DNA from: Phycomyces blakesleeanus NRRL 1555(-)
Lineage: Eukaryota > Mucoromycota > Mucoromycetes > Mucorales > Phycomycetaceae
Assembly (NCBI RefSeq): GCF_001638985.1
Contig: NW_017265148.1
Location: 513,367-577,366, forward strand
Length of the DNA: 64,000 bases
Direction: 5' to 3'
The notes beneath the pieces are model-generated. The model made no database searches, was not told the origin of the DNA, and saw only the letters and a program-made list of their open reading frames with translations. Positions 12,001 through 22,900 of this stretch are shown piece after piece. A program made the position numbers and the translations under genes. Position 1 is the first letter of the stretch; every line of letters starts with the position of its first letter.

Positions 12001-12871
12001 AGTCCTCCCCAACTGTCCCGCCTTCCCATCCACTTGGCGAGATCTCCGGGTCTCCGATGCTTACGAGGTGGATTGCTGCCATGCAGTTCTTGCACCATGC
12101 CCCCTCCATCGCATCCCCTGTTGACCGATAGTCCTCCATCGCTTCTTCAAAAGGATTTACACTTGCTCACTCCTCATACATCCTCTTCTTCACCAAGCAA
12201 TGATCCCCACTGACATCCTTACCATCCGCTATCCTTCCCTCACCTTGCCCACCGGTTTGTCCATCGACATCCAACCTTTTCTCAATGGACTTGTCCCTGG
12301 CTCCGCTTGGCCGCTGCTCACCCTCAAAGATTTCCATTCCCTATGCAAATTTCACCCTAGTCCCACTCGTTCCATTGTCCCCACTATCTCTCCCCGCTCT
12401 CTCCATCACTGGTGGTCAATCCCCCTCCCCCACAGTGCACGCAACGTGTGGTACCACGCTTGGCATAAGAAGATACTCTGCCGTTCTCACCTACACTCCC
12501 AAATACCGCTGGCTTTCCCTGACCCCACTTGTGCCGTATGCTCTGGGGACTTGGATTCGCAAACTCACTTTCTGTTTGACTGTCCTGCCAAGCTTGCGGT
12601 CTGGTCTTCCATCTGGACCACTTTCTTCGCCTTTCCCGTCACTTCCGACTCAATTCACTCTTGTCTCTACCTCCTCAACTTCCCGCCCTCCAAGGACACC
12701 ACTCTCTCATCTGCCTCCATCTTCGGGCGCACACTACTGGCTATATGGCAACACCACTGGCTCTTTGTATTTGATCAAGTTCCTTTTGTCCCATCTGCCA
12801 CCTTGTCTACTGCTCATATCCTCCTTAACCAACTCTGGAACGAGATCGCTCTTGACCATGGGTCAATTTAG
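9072..12871 (+). pseudogene. LINE ORF2: AP endonuclease, reverse transcriptase, zinc finger
   Basis: The endonuclease domain shows LQETH, LMLGDFNYD, IDYIYAS and TDHCLV. The reverse transcriptase shows GPDGLPYKI, LPKKGDLGSLRNWQPIAL, LLDQEKAYD, LRQGDPLS and the YADD catalytic box (within LLAYADDLLVF), then YLGFPL. The C-terminus has CAVCSGDLDSQTHFLFDC, a zinc-binding motif of the zf-RVT type. One frameshift lies near 10330. In-frame stops at 9099, 10541, 10874, 11342 and 12122 are all TGA. At least two fall where Arg is conserved in relatives (NC-R-GL and AYD-R-V), implying CGA to TGA. The protein would nick the target and prime reverse transcription there. Confidence 0.9.
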
Positions 12872-13033
12872 TTTCTGTCCCCCTCCCATACTACTTCCAC
12901 ATATAAAACAAAATCACAAAAACAATTAGAAAATTAGAAAACCCAAAAACAAGCTGTGACCACCTTTATTACCTAGTAGTGTAAAGTTTCACCCAATAAA
13001 ACAGAGCCTTTGGCTCCTTATAAAAAAATGTCC

Positions 13034-13275
13034 TTTTTTTGCAAAATTCATGTCGCCATTTTTTGACATGGAATCAATGTCACCATTGAAAAAGGCATAA
13101 AACAACATAGAATTGATGTCACCATAGAAACATAAAAAACCATAAATCCATGTCTTTTTTTGCAAAATTCATGTCGCCATTTTTTGACACAGAATCAATG
13201 TCACCATTGAAAAAGACATAAAACAACATAGAATTGATGTCGCCATAGAAACATAAAAAACCATAAATCCATGTC
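13034..13275 (+). repeat. 121-bp tandem duplication in the CACTA subterminal region
   Basis: Two nearly identical 121-bp units start at about 13041 and 13162. Each contains several ATGTC/GACAT motifs in both orientations, for example CATGTCGCCA and CATAGAATTGATGTC. Similar motifs lie at 7725-7770 and 17220-17510, as expected for CACTA transposase-binding subterminal repeats. Confidence 0.75.
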
Positions 13276-13500
13276 TTTTTTAGCCAATTTAACATCAAAT
13301 TGATGTTGTCAAAAAATAAATTTTATATTGTAAATATATATTAATTATAAAAAAATACAGCTATCTATAAACTACTACTATTCTCTTCAGTGTCCTTGCC
13401 CAAACAAGCAAACCTAATAATATTATTGTTAGTCATTTGTTGGTATGTACATAAGATGTTTTGCTTACTTATTTCTTCTTCTATTGCATGACATATTTGA

Positions 13501-13980
13501 TCACTTGGGCTGAACCAGAAACTCCACAACCCAAAGACCACGAGAAAGGTTAAGAACCTCCAATTCCCTAGTTTCTTCTACTGATTTTTGCAGGGTTGAC
13601 ATTACCAGATGCACATAGTCTTCTCCATCCAGGCCCTTCCACTCCTTCTCACCGTTGGTCTTGTCATTGGAGTCATCTTTCAAAGCAAAAGATTGGCATG
13701 CTTTCAAAGATATTTTCTTCAAAATATCTAACAGTTCGTTAGCTCTATCCTCATCGATTTCTATCACATTTTTCATAATAAAATCCCTGATATGGGACTT
13801 CTTCTCTTTCTCAGAACTATTTTTTGGGGGTGGTATCAAGTCTTGACCATCGTTTGCTACATGGCTGTTGATTCCTACTGCTGGACGTGGTATCATTTCT
13901 GTCAATGTACATATCATTGCATGTAACTCTTTGTATTCTTGTTGGTTTTCATGTTTGATTTCTTTCACTGCCTCTTTCAT
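13501..13980 (-). CDS. Coiled-coil-rich accessory protein of the Plavaka/CACTA element, likely partial
   Basis: This is a 159-aa open frame rich in Lys/Glu helices (MKEAVKEIKHENQQEYKEL at the start). I recognise no domain. Sense continues upstream of the Met in the same frame to about 14055 (ATVIEDTNNKPIWFKTF), where a TAA stops it. So the true first exon or start may be lost, or may lie beyond an unrecognised intron. It is transcribed divergently from the transposase at 14303, sharing a promoter region of roughly 300 bp. In the second CACTA element a short coiled-coil frame (28674-28814) occupies the same divergent position, which suggests a recurring second protein. Confidence 0.5.
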   Translation of the reverse strand: MKEAVKEIKHENQQEYKELHAMICTLTEMIPRPAVGINSHVANDGQDLIPPPKNSSEKEKKSHIRDFIMKNVIEIDEDRANELLDILKKISLKACQSFALKDDSNDKTNGEKEWKGLDGEDYVHLVMSTLQKSVEETRELEVLNLSRGLWVVEFLVQPK

Positions 13981-14302
13981 TCTAGCAAAGTGCTCTTCTT
14001 TGAATGTTTTGAACCATATGGGTTTATTATTTGTATCTTCAATGACGGTAGCATTTTATGTGAATTATAAAAGAATAAATAAAGAGATCAATAGAATATA
14101 TGTAAGAAACATATATTTATATAGAGCTGTTGTCTAGGAGAAAAAAAAATGAGTAGATAAAATGTAGTTCAAATTGCAAGAAAATTTAAAATACTCCCAA
14201 GCGATACTAAAAGTAGATAGAGAATTGCTCTTAAGAAAATATCAGTCAACCATAGATTCATTTCTTTTATCCCCCTTTTTTTTTTACTAAAAGCTTACCA
14301 TA

Positions 14303-17176
14303 ATGGTCCAATTTTGCCCTATATGCCAAGTAAAAGTAACTGAAAGAAACAGAAAGAAACACATCAAGATGCATGAAATACAAAATATGCAAGCTCTTCA
14401 AGAAAGAATCAGACAAGAGAGAGATTGGAATCAAGTCAATTCTTTTTCTTCAGTATTATCTCTAAAGTGTACTAGAGCAGAAACAATCTCTGGTGATGAA
14501 CAGACTTACATGTGTTCCAATCAATCAAATGATGTGGACAACCTTTCAGTTGAGAACAATTGCGATCCTGCAGATTTTGAAGAAGGAGAGAAATCACCTG
14601 CTATAAATGCAGAAAACAATCATATGGATACAGAAAATTCAAATGTATCATCCGACAATGTCGAAACTCATGAAGAGAGTGTGGAAGAAAGAGATGATTC
14701 TTTATCCTTGTTTAGTTGCTTGGGAGCCTTTAAAAACACTGTTGAAAGTCCATTATCTTTTGAGTCTGTTACCAATGGCAAATTGTTTGGAACGTTAAAC
14801 GATACAGAACAATCAAGTATCGAGCTCAAAAGCATTCTTCAAGCTAACAATGCTTCAAAAAAGCTTATTAAAATGACTTTCTCTTGGTTCAATAAATATT
14901 TGACAAAAATTGATAGAGAAGATAATTATTGTTATTTATTTGTGTAATCTGAAGGCTTTCATTTTCTTAATTATTGTAATGAAATAGATTACAAGCTTAT
15001 ATTGCCATACAAGTGCGATAAGATAATGAGCGATACTTTGAACAAAAACAGTACCACAAAATATGATATGTGTATAAACGGATGCAAAATGTACTATCCT
15101 GGTGATGCTAGCATTGCATGTTGTTTTTGTAATGAAGAAAGATATGAAGGCATTCTCCCAAGAAAAACAACCTATCAATTGTCAATTGGCAGACAGTTAG
15201 CCGATTTCCTTGCAAACAGTGCCAATGTTTCTAAAATTGTGGAGTACAAAAAAACTATTATTGAGGATTCCTTGACAGTTAAAGAGCCAGTATATAAAAA
15301 TGTTTTCAATGGAAGCGTTTTTGGTGAAGTCAGAGGAATGAAAGAGCTCAGCCTTGTCCTGCATATTGACGGGTTTAACCTATTCAAAAGAGGTGGAATA
15401 TCTATAACAATCATTATGGTCACAATTCTAGACCTTACACCAACAGAAAGATATAAGCAAGAAAACATCTTCATTATTTCGATTATCTCTGGACCAAAAA
15501 AGCCAAAAAATTTATTTAGTTATCTATACCCAGTGCTTCAAGACTTTCTTGTTTTTGAGAGTCAAGGGTTACAAATGAACTTTGAAGATGACTTGACTTC
15601 TTTGTACAGAGCCAGTATTGCTTTTGTGATTGGAGACATTGTTGGAATTGCTGAGCTGTGCATGCATTCTGGACACTCTTCGTACTACAACTGCAGAGTA
15701 TGTAAGATCAGAGGAGACCAGCAGCAGAAAAACCAAAGAGGCATATATTTCAGCAACATGGCTACTAGTAACAATAGAAGCAGACAGAGTTTTATTGAGG
15801 TTGATACTGAATATGAAATTAAGAAACCCACTCCTTTTGGTATTCTATCAAGTTTTACTGGAACATGTTTTTTTGGACTTGACAAACTATATCTTTGGGG
15901 TCAAAATATTGGCAAGCACCTGTGGGCAATAGTCACTGATAATGGGCAAAAGAAATCTGATATCTCAAACCCATTATTCCTAAGGAAGCCATACAGAGTT
16001 ACTTTGGGTAAAAAACTTCTGTTAGCATAAGCCCTTAGCAACCATCATAGCAAGAATAGAAGCTTTTTAAATATGGCAACCTCTGCTGGCTATGGTAGAG
16101 CCATTGATTATATTGACTTCTTGATGTTTGTGGTTTTTACTCTGCTGGTTGAAGCTCTAGAACTTCAAACTGAAGACCTGAAGATAAATTTGAAAAATGA
16201 AAAGAAAAGAAAAGGAAAAGGTAAAGCTGCCAAAGCAACAATCCTGAATCAAAGCAATGAAGTTGATCCTGAGGAACAAAGCATTGGAACTGGAATCGAG
16301 ACCGCTATAAGTTGTATGGATAGAACGGCTGAGGCCCTTGCATCACTTTCCTTGGTTTGCCAGCTATCAGAGAAGCTATATATCAGTACAGAAGATGTCT
16401 CAGCCATTGAACATCATGTAAATATATGGCATGCATTTCTGCGAGATCTTGTTGAAGAGAAATGCTTCACCATAAACCAGCACTACCTGTTACACCTCAG
16501 CAAATATAGAACAGAGATGGGTCCGCTAAAAGAGTATAGTGCTTGCGCATTGGAAAGAACTATAGGCCTATGCAAAGAAAACATAAAGTCGCGTTCAAAG
16601 CCAGGGGAAAACGCTATAAACTTTATGTGTAATAATTTTGCAAGTGCAAAACAAAAATGGCACTACGAACTCAATGAAAGGGATGAAACTCACGAAGCTG
16701 ACTGTACGAATATTTCTTCTGACAAGTTGGATATGATGCTTGATGCTGAGAACATACCTTTTGATGAAATGTTGCTAAATTTCTGTGTTTGTGAAAACAT
16801 ACCCTTCAACTCAAAAGTGCCCATAGTTAACAGAGTAGAGTATACAGTTGCCGGCAATCATCAGACAGTAAAGAAAATTAGAGGAAGAGATGGGATTGAT
16901 ATAATTTCAAAAGAGATCACTCTGGACATGTCTTTAAAACTTTTTATAATCAACATTTAAGCCATGTTTGGCTATCAAGGCCATTGTCTAGCACTGGTAA
17001 AAGGAAAACAGGTTTTGGAAGAAGATAAAAGGAGCAGGTTATTTGTGAACTTGTTAGCGGTAAAAGAAATAGAGAACTCTTACTGTATTATCAATCTTGC
17101 AAATGTTCAAGGTTATGCAATTACTTTACCTTCTCTCTCTTTAGAAGACAAACTATATGTCTGCTTCAAAAAATAA
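14303..17176 (+). pseudogene. Plavaka-type CACTA transposase, three TAA stops
   Basis: A single frame runs for about 958 codons, interrupted only by TAA at 14945, 16028 and 16958. The N-terminus carries a C2H2-like finger (CPICQVKVTERNRKKHIKMH) and an acidic linker. The core shows DMCINGCKMYYPGD, then CCFCNEERY, LVLHIDGFNLF (a candidate catalytic Asp), AELCMHSGHSSYYNCRVC, and later YIDFLMFVVFTLL and HLSKYRTEMGPL...ALERTIG. These match the architecture of the 25.6-28.4 kb gene and are characteristic of Plavaka transposases of fungi. It would excise and reinsert DNA with CACTA ends, but this copy is inactive. Confidence 0.8.
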
Positions 17177-17189
17177 AACTTTTTTTTAA

Positions 17190-17523
17190 AAAAAACCTCT
17201 ATACCAACCATCTTTTTTTTTCAACATATTTTGACATATATTGATATCAACATGGATTTATGTTTAAAAATGATGTTTTATGTTAACATCAAAAGATATG
17301 AGTTTGCTGGTGTATTTATGTTGCTCTATTTCGACACAAATAAACATAAATTAATGTCAACATGGATTTAAGTCAAAAAATAAAAAAAAATGTCTCTGAT
17401 AAATAACATTGATTTGATGGTGACATTTTAAGACATAGATTCCATGTCTTGGCAAAAAAAGACATGGATTTTGATATTAAACACCATAAATTGACATAAT
17501 TTAACATCCAATTTCCCGTAGTG
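17190..17523 (-). repeat. Right subterminal repeat region and end of the first CACTA element
   Basis: This contains many short GACAT/ATGTC and CATGGATTTATG-type motifs in both orientations. It ends with TTTCCCGTAGTG, the inverse of the element's left end. Confidence 0.7.
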
Positions 17524-17741
17524 ATTGATATAAATCTTGAAATTTGCAATTATTAAGAAAATACACTAGGTGCTTATAGAGTGAAGTATCAATCAACCAA
17601 AAAGTGTCAATCGACTAATTGGGCAATAGAACAAAAATACAAATATAGATATAATCCACGTGATAAAATGACATTATTATAATAAATACTATACTTAATA
17701 AATATAATTCTTATCAAATGCATGAAAAATAGATCATTCTT

Positions 17742-18833
17742 TTGCTTTTATTTTTAAATAACAAGACTTATATATTACTTTTAACAATATCATTCATAGA
17801 CTTTAGCCTTTCACCTGTGATTTTGACTGAAGCTGAAATAGATCTGATTGAGTTGATTACAGCAACTAGAAACTTCAATATCTATTTTAAAGATAATAAG
17901 TCTTCTGTTGAAGAGTTGGATAAAAAAGATTCAAGTGAGATACTGTTGCCTCTCAAATAAAGACTCTACAAAAAGAATCACAAGCAAGAAAGGGTGAAAT
18001 TTATCTCTATTTTTAAGGCATTTATCTTGGATCAAACTTTGAGGGCAGACAAGCTTTGTAAATAAAGACATTTTTTTGATATATATGGGAGGTGTATCTG
18101 TGATACAAGAACAAGTTGTCACTTGTAGACATGGTGACCAAGAGACTTACTGTTAGTGAACCATCAACCACTCCAATTTGAATGATGAAGATGTTGGAGA
18201 GAATAGCTTAAAGACTCATTATTGCATATCAAAATCGACTTTTGAGAAAGTCATCAATCTTCTTAAAGACACAGAAGCTTACTGTAACATTGATGATGAC
18301 CAACCTAGAACATAGAGTGTCACCCAGCAGGTGGCTGTTGTTCTTTGGAGATTTACTAATACACACTTTGGCTATAGAATTTCACAGGCAACACTGGCCA
18401 TTAGCCACGGTTTGTACAACTAATTTACAAAATGATTTACTAGGACAATGTCAAATGAGATTTCAAGTAAGGTCATAGTCTGGCCTTCTGCCATTGAAGA
18501 GCAAAGAGAAGTGGCAGAGATCGTTGCATCCCATACTAGAAGCAACAATAACCAGCACTTAAAGAATGTGATAGGGGCTATAGACAGGAAGCTTATTCAA
18601 ATTTAGAAACCAAAAGTCAATACTAACTCATATATTGATTGTAAAAGCAATATCTCAATGAGCCTTATGACAGTCTGTGATTCTGAAAAGCATTTTTTAA
18701 TTATCACTACTGGTACACCAAATAAAATGTTGTTAATTATTTTATGTTTTTTTTTAAAGTACTCAACTTTAAGAATGATATCTTTAGGGAGCTTCCATGA
18801 TACCAAAATATTCAAGCTAAGCAAGCTCTACAA
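17742..18833 (+). pseudogene. PIF/Harbinger (DDE_4-like) transposase, 5' part
   Basis: Read across several frames and stops, the segment gives VAVVLWRFTNTHFGYRISQA, NVIGAIDRKLIQI (first catalytic Asp), VNTNSYIDCKSNISM, LMTVCDSEKHF (second Asp) and SLGSFHDTKIFKLSKLY. These match the order seen in Harbinger transposases. The N-terminal frame 17742-17960 (LTEAEIDLIELITATRNF) probably belongs to the same gene. The text stops at KLY at the edge of the CACTA insertion and resumes at 30207. There are many stops, so it is inactive. Confidence 0.75.
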
Positions 18834-19168
18834 CACTACAGGAAAAAAGGGGCGTTTTTTGTAATTGTGACTTCATTTTTTGCCTATAATAATTAAAAAA
18901 TCCCCAAAAAATCCAAATGAAACAAAAAAATCTCTGTTTTTTGAAATAGCTAATAAAAAGTAAATTGACTACCTAGAATTAAATCGCAGAAGAGACAAAA
19001 GTACATTTCAACTACAGACTTTACATTTTTAGATTGTATAGATTGAAATTGAGGACTATTAAAAGTCAGAAGTAAAAGACAAGGAAAATATCTAAACTTT
19101 CTGCTGCAAGAATGAAATTTGTTAAGACAATTTGAAAAAAAAAATGTATTACAATAAAAAAAAACAAA

Positions 19169-19289
19169 TTATAGGTCTCTATATTGACCAAGATTTAATT
19201 TCGGGCCGTGGTTAAGTTCCGGCCACACTGTATACTTTGTTGTTGTCGTTGTTGTACTATCTGTTGCATCTGACATTACAAGACCAACC
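19169..19289 (-). pseudogene. C-terminal tail of the Plavaka transposase, separated by the gypsy insertion
   Basis: If the LTR element and one copy of the CAACC duplication are removed, the frame ending ...VKELV at 25620 continues here. It gives a Thr-rich stretch, then YTVWPELNHGP, ending at a TAA (19169-19171). This places the original C-terminus about 38 residues beyond the insertion point. Confidence 0.75.
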
Positions 19290-19920
19290 TGTTGTGAATG
19301 AGTATTGATTACTGCTGAATCTGAGAGTAAGACTGAAGGATAAAATAATATCCTCAGCTATTCCAGTCAAACGGATCTCCCTTTATGATATTATCTAATA
19401 CACAGATCATCATACACATAATTGATTATTTATTATTATCACCATGACATGGGATATACAAATACATATACATTATATATATGGCATCATTATATTTCAT
19501 CTACATATTTCTTTTATTATACAAATACTTAATTGAGAGACTACAACTACAACTATCTAATATTATGAAACATTACCCGAGTATCTGGGTCGGAATACTA
19601 AAATATTACCAATAGCATAAATGCTCTTCTTTACCAAAACTCTTGGACTGATCTGACTGGAGAAGTATCATATCAATTGGTCTTTCCGGATCTTTCCAGA
19701 AGAACAATACTCCTGGAAGATGACTCATCGTGATAAAGATTACTTAAGCACACACTGAATTACAAATTAGAAAAACATATAAATATCAGTAGATAGTTCC
19801 GTGTAGAAAGACAATCGAATTTTATATTTCTTTACTTTTCTTTTGAAATAAACAACCTACACAAGTTCTCACGAATTCTTTCGTCTATATTATATTTTGC
19901 TTTATTTTCTCCCCACAACA
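19290..19920 (+). repeat. 5' LTR, family A (631 bp)
   Basis: It starts with TG, ends with CA, and is identical by eye to 24989-25619. Related copies lie at 30902-31532 (solo, reversed) and 58349-58486 (fragment). Confidence 0.95.
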
Positions 19921-19939
19921 TTTTTTTTCGTGAACTACA

Positions 19940-22900
19940 ATGAACTCTCCTGCTGACTTGTTTCCCGCTGGTTTGACCCCTGTTCCTGAGGAGGCTACCT
20001 TGTCCCCCATGTCTGCGGATGAATTATTCTCTGACTTGAGTGAGCCCGTCCTCTTTCCGGATGCTGCCCCTGGTTTTGGTTCCGTTTCTGGTTCTGGTTC
20101 CCCTCCCGTTGGTAGAGAAGTAGCAACTGCTTCCTCCTGTGTGGCCGTTCTCAAGGCTGAATTGGGCAACCACATCGAGGCCTTCAGCGCTGCTCATGTA
20201 GCAAACAATGAGCAAGCAGCTGATGATGCACTCCGCAGGATCGAGCGCACAAGATTGGCAATCACTAGCCTTGAAAAGTGCAGCGAGATGCTTGCCTCTC
20301 CTGGTACAAACACAGAGAGAGCTGGCCGTGAAGGAGGGTTGACTCTCAACAGAAGAGATCTTCCCAAATTCCAATTGGCCTCCAGTATTATTAAGCCCTT
20401 CCCAAATGAAGAGGTTTTTGAATCAGTTGGACATTTCCTACGTACCTTCAAGAATGTGATCGAGTCTTCTTCCTTGGACATCGAGAGAGTTTGGAAGAAA
20501 TTCCTCCCACTTTGCCTGCCTCACACTGATGACGGATGGGTAGAGATGGATCTTAAGAAGTGTATTGATTGGAAGGCGGCGAAATCATGCTTCAACAAAA
20601 GACATGGTTCCAGCTTGGTGTCTCGACGATTCACAGACCAGGTCTTTACAATGATGATGAAGAACACTGAGTCCATCGGTGATTACTCGAAGAAGTTCCT
20701 CCGTGCGGTTTACAATGCTGGTTTACCCAAAGACGATGCTCGCATCGCTGATCGCTTCCTTGCCTCGCTGACCTTATCAGTGCAAACACTGGTAAGAGTT
20801 ACCATGGCCCGCTCTGGTCCCAATGGGGAGTCCAAGCGTGATTGGACTGTAGAGCAGATCACGCAGATCGGCAGAGACATCCTTGGGGATGACAACAGGC
20901 TCTATGCTGAGGCGACCCGATTGATTCCTGGTTCCCGTGGGCAACCTGAGAAGAATAACGAGGAACATCCCAGAAAGAAGCTTCACCATTCCAACAAGAT
21001 AACCAAGCATGAGAAGACATTTTTCTGCTCGCACCATGGAAAAAACCCGACCCATGAGTCCAGCAAGTGTTTTACCTTGATCAACCGCAAGAACAAAGCC
21101 AGTAGTTCCAACAGTCGCAATCCTTGCAGACGTTGTGGTGAAAACTACTACCATGGTCATGTCTGCAAAAGCAAGAACAATGAGCCAATTCTCATGGTAT
21201 CCCAGTCTCCCGCAAAGGATAAGTCTGAGCAGACGCTCAAGACGATCCAGGACAGGATAGATGAAGACATGGAGGAAATATCATTTGAATGTAAGTACCT
21301 ACTTGACAGAATTGAGAGAAGAATTAAAGCTAATGATGCGTTTAATCTTGTAACTCCAATCATAATAGAGAACCAGAAGTTAATCGGGATGATCGATACA
21401 GGCAGTTCCCGCACGTTTATAAATTTGAAATGTTTAAATAACAATTTACAAATAACAAAAATAAATTCTTCAATTGGTTCCTTTAATTTTCTGTCTAAGA
21501 ATAGTAGTACAAAGAGATTAGGAAAAACTGATCCTTTAAATTTTAAATATATAAATGGCATCACCTTTAAGCATGCACCAGAGGTGTTAGAGTTTAATAC
21601 GGGTTTTAATTTTGATATCCTCCTTGGAAGAGATATTTTGGCAAAGATGAATATTGGATTAATTAATGTTGCATATGATATTGAAGGAGAATATGTCCAT
21701 TCAGATAATGCAAAAGACTATGCCGCCATTTATGAAAATCTAAATATTGATAAAGAGAAAAAGTTTGAACCTGATAATTCGCCAGCTGGCACAGCACAGC
21801 AACGAGCAGAATTTATGAGCTCTATTAAAGCATCACTGGAGGAAAATAAGAATATTCCCGTTGAGTCATATTGTCCTTTATCAGAATCTATTATTCGTTT
21901 ACCTACTAAGGAAGGTGCGACGGCTTACAGACGGCAGTATCCTATACCGCACGCTCTAAGACCAACACTTGACAAGCAAGTAAAAGAATGGCTTGAGACA
22001 GGAACTATTGTCAAGTCCAAGACCAACACTTCCTTCAACAGTCCAATGTTGCTTGTTCCAAAGAGAAACAAAGCTGGTGAGATTGTCAGTCATAGAGTGT
22101 GTTTAGATGTGCGATTGTTAAATCAGATCCTACCTCCCACATTCAATTATCCAATTCCAAAAATTCAAACAATATTTCAAAACTTAAGTGGAAAGAAATT
22201 CTTTACCACACTCGACTTATCCAATGCGTATCATCGTTTCAAAGTTGCACCTGAGGATGTACACAAACTGACATTCACTCACTTAGATGGGCAACAGTAT
22301 AGCTTTATTAAAGGCTGTTTTGGCTTGAAGATGCTTACTTCACAATTTCAACATGTCATGGCTACTTTATTTGATAAGATTGACTGTGTACAGAATTTTG
22401 TTGATGATTGTATTGTTGCCAGTGAAACATTTGAACAGCATGTCAAAGACGTAAAATTAGTTATTGAAAAATTGTCATCCGCGAAGTTGATTCTGAACTC
22501 GGAAAAGTGTGTCTGGTTTCAACATTCAGTGAGATTGCTTGGTTTTGTCGTCAATGAGACAGGCACCAAGGTTGATAAGCGAAAGTTGACAAATGTTGAC
22601 AAATGGCCTATTCCTACAACTGCGAAACAGATTCAGCAATTCATGGGTTTGATCAATTACTTCAGAGATTATATTCCTATGATTTCGAAGGTAGCTGAGC
22701 CTATTTCACGTTTGAGTCATGCCAAGAATGTGTCTGGTCAATGGACAGATGAGCAGACGAAAAGCTTTAAAGCACTAAAAGACATATTGCACCAAGATTT
22801 AATTCTTCATTACGCAGATATGTCACGTGAAATGTATGTGGCCACAGATGCATCCCTTTATGGAGCAGCTTGCTTATTGTTTCAGCGAGATGAACAAGGG

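Larger units (their letters stand above)
7780..13027 (+). mobile_element. Non-LTR retrotransposon (LINE), two-ORF type, degraded
   Basis: It is bounded by a 16-bp target duplication with one mismatch, ATGTCYTTTTTTTGCA, at 7764-7779 and 13028-13043. The 3' end has a GAGCCTTTGGCTC hairpin and a short A tail (TTATAAAAAA), as expected for target-primed reverse transcription. ORF1 has two zinc knuckles. ORF2 has an endonuclease, a reverse transcriptase and a C-terminal zinc finger. The coding strand is C-rich, unlike the AT-rich surroundings. It is dead through frameshifts and five TGA stops. Confidence 0.9.
7701..17523 (+). mobile_element. Plavaka-type CACTA element interrupted by a LINE
   Basis: The left end reads CACTATGGGAAA (7701) and the right end is its inverse, TTTCCCGTAGTG (17523). 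The trinucleotide ATT flanks both sides (7698-7700 and 17524-17526), matching the 3-bp duplication known for CACTA elements. Subterminal ATGTC/GACAT-rich repeats occur inside both ends. Cargo: a broken Plavaka-like transposase (14303-17176) and a divergent coiled-coil gene (13501-13980). A 5.25-kb LINE (7780-13027) sits inside the left subterminal region. Without it the element would be about 4.6 kb. Confidence 0.85.

Noticed and set aside
9099..12124. Alternative genetic code with TGA as a sense codon
   Set aside because: Trp is written TGG and Arg CGN/AGR throughout, other defects (TAA, TAG, frameshifts) co-occur in the same elements, and the intact genes contain no internal TGA. Decay explains the TGAs.
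8574..12929. Numerous frames on both strands inside the LINE
   Set aside because: They are shadows of the C-rich coding strand; only ORF1 and ORF2 frames carry conserved motifs.
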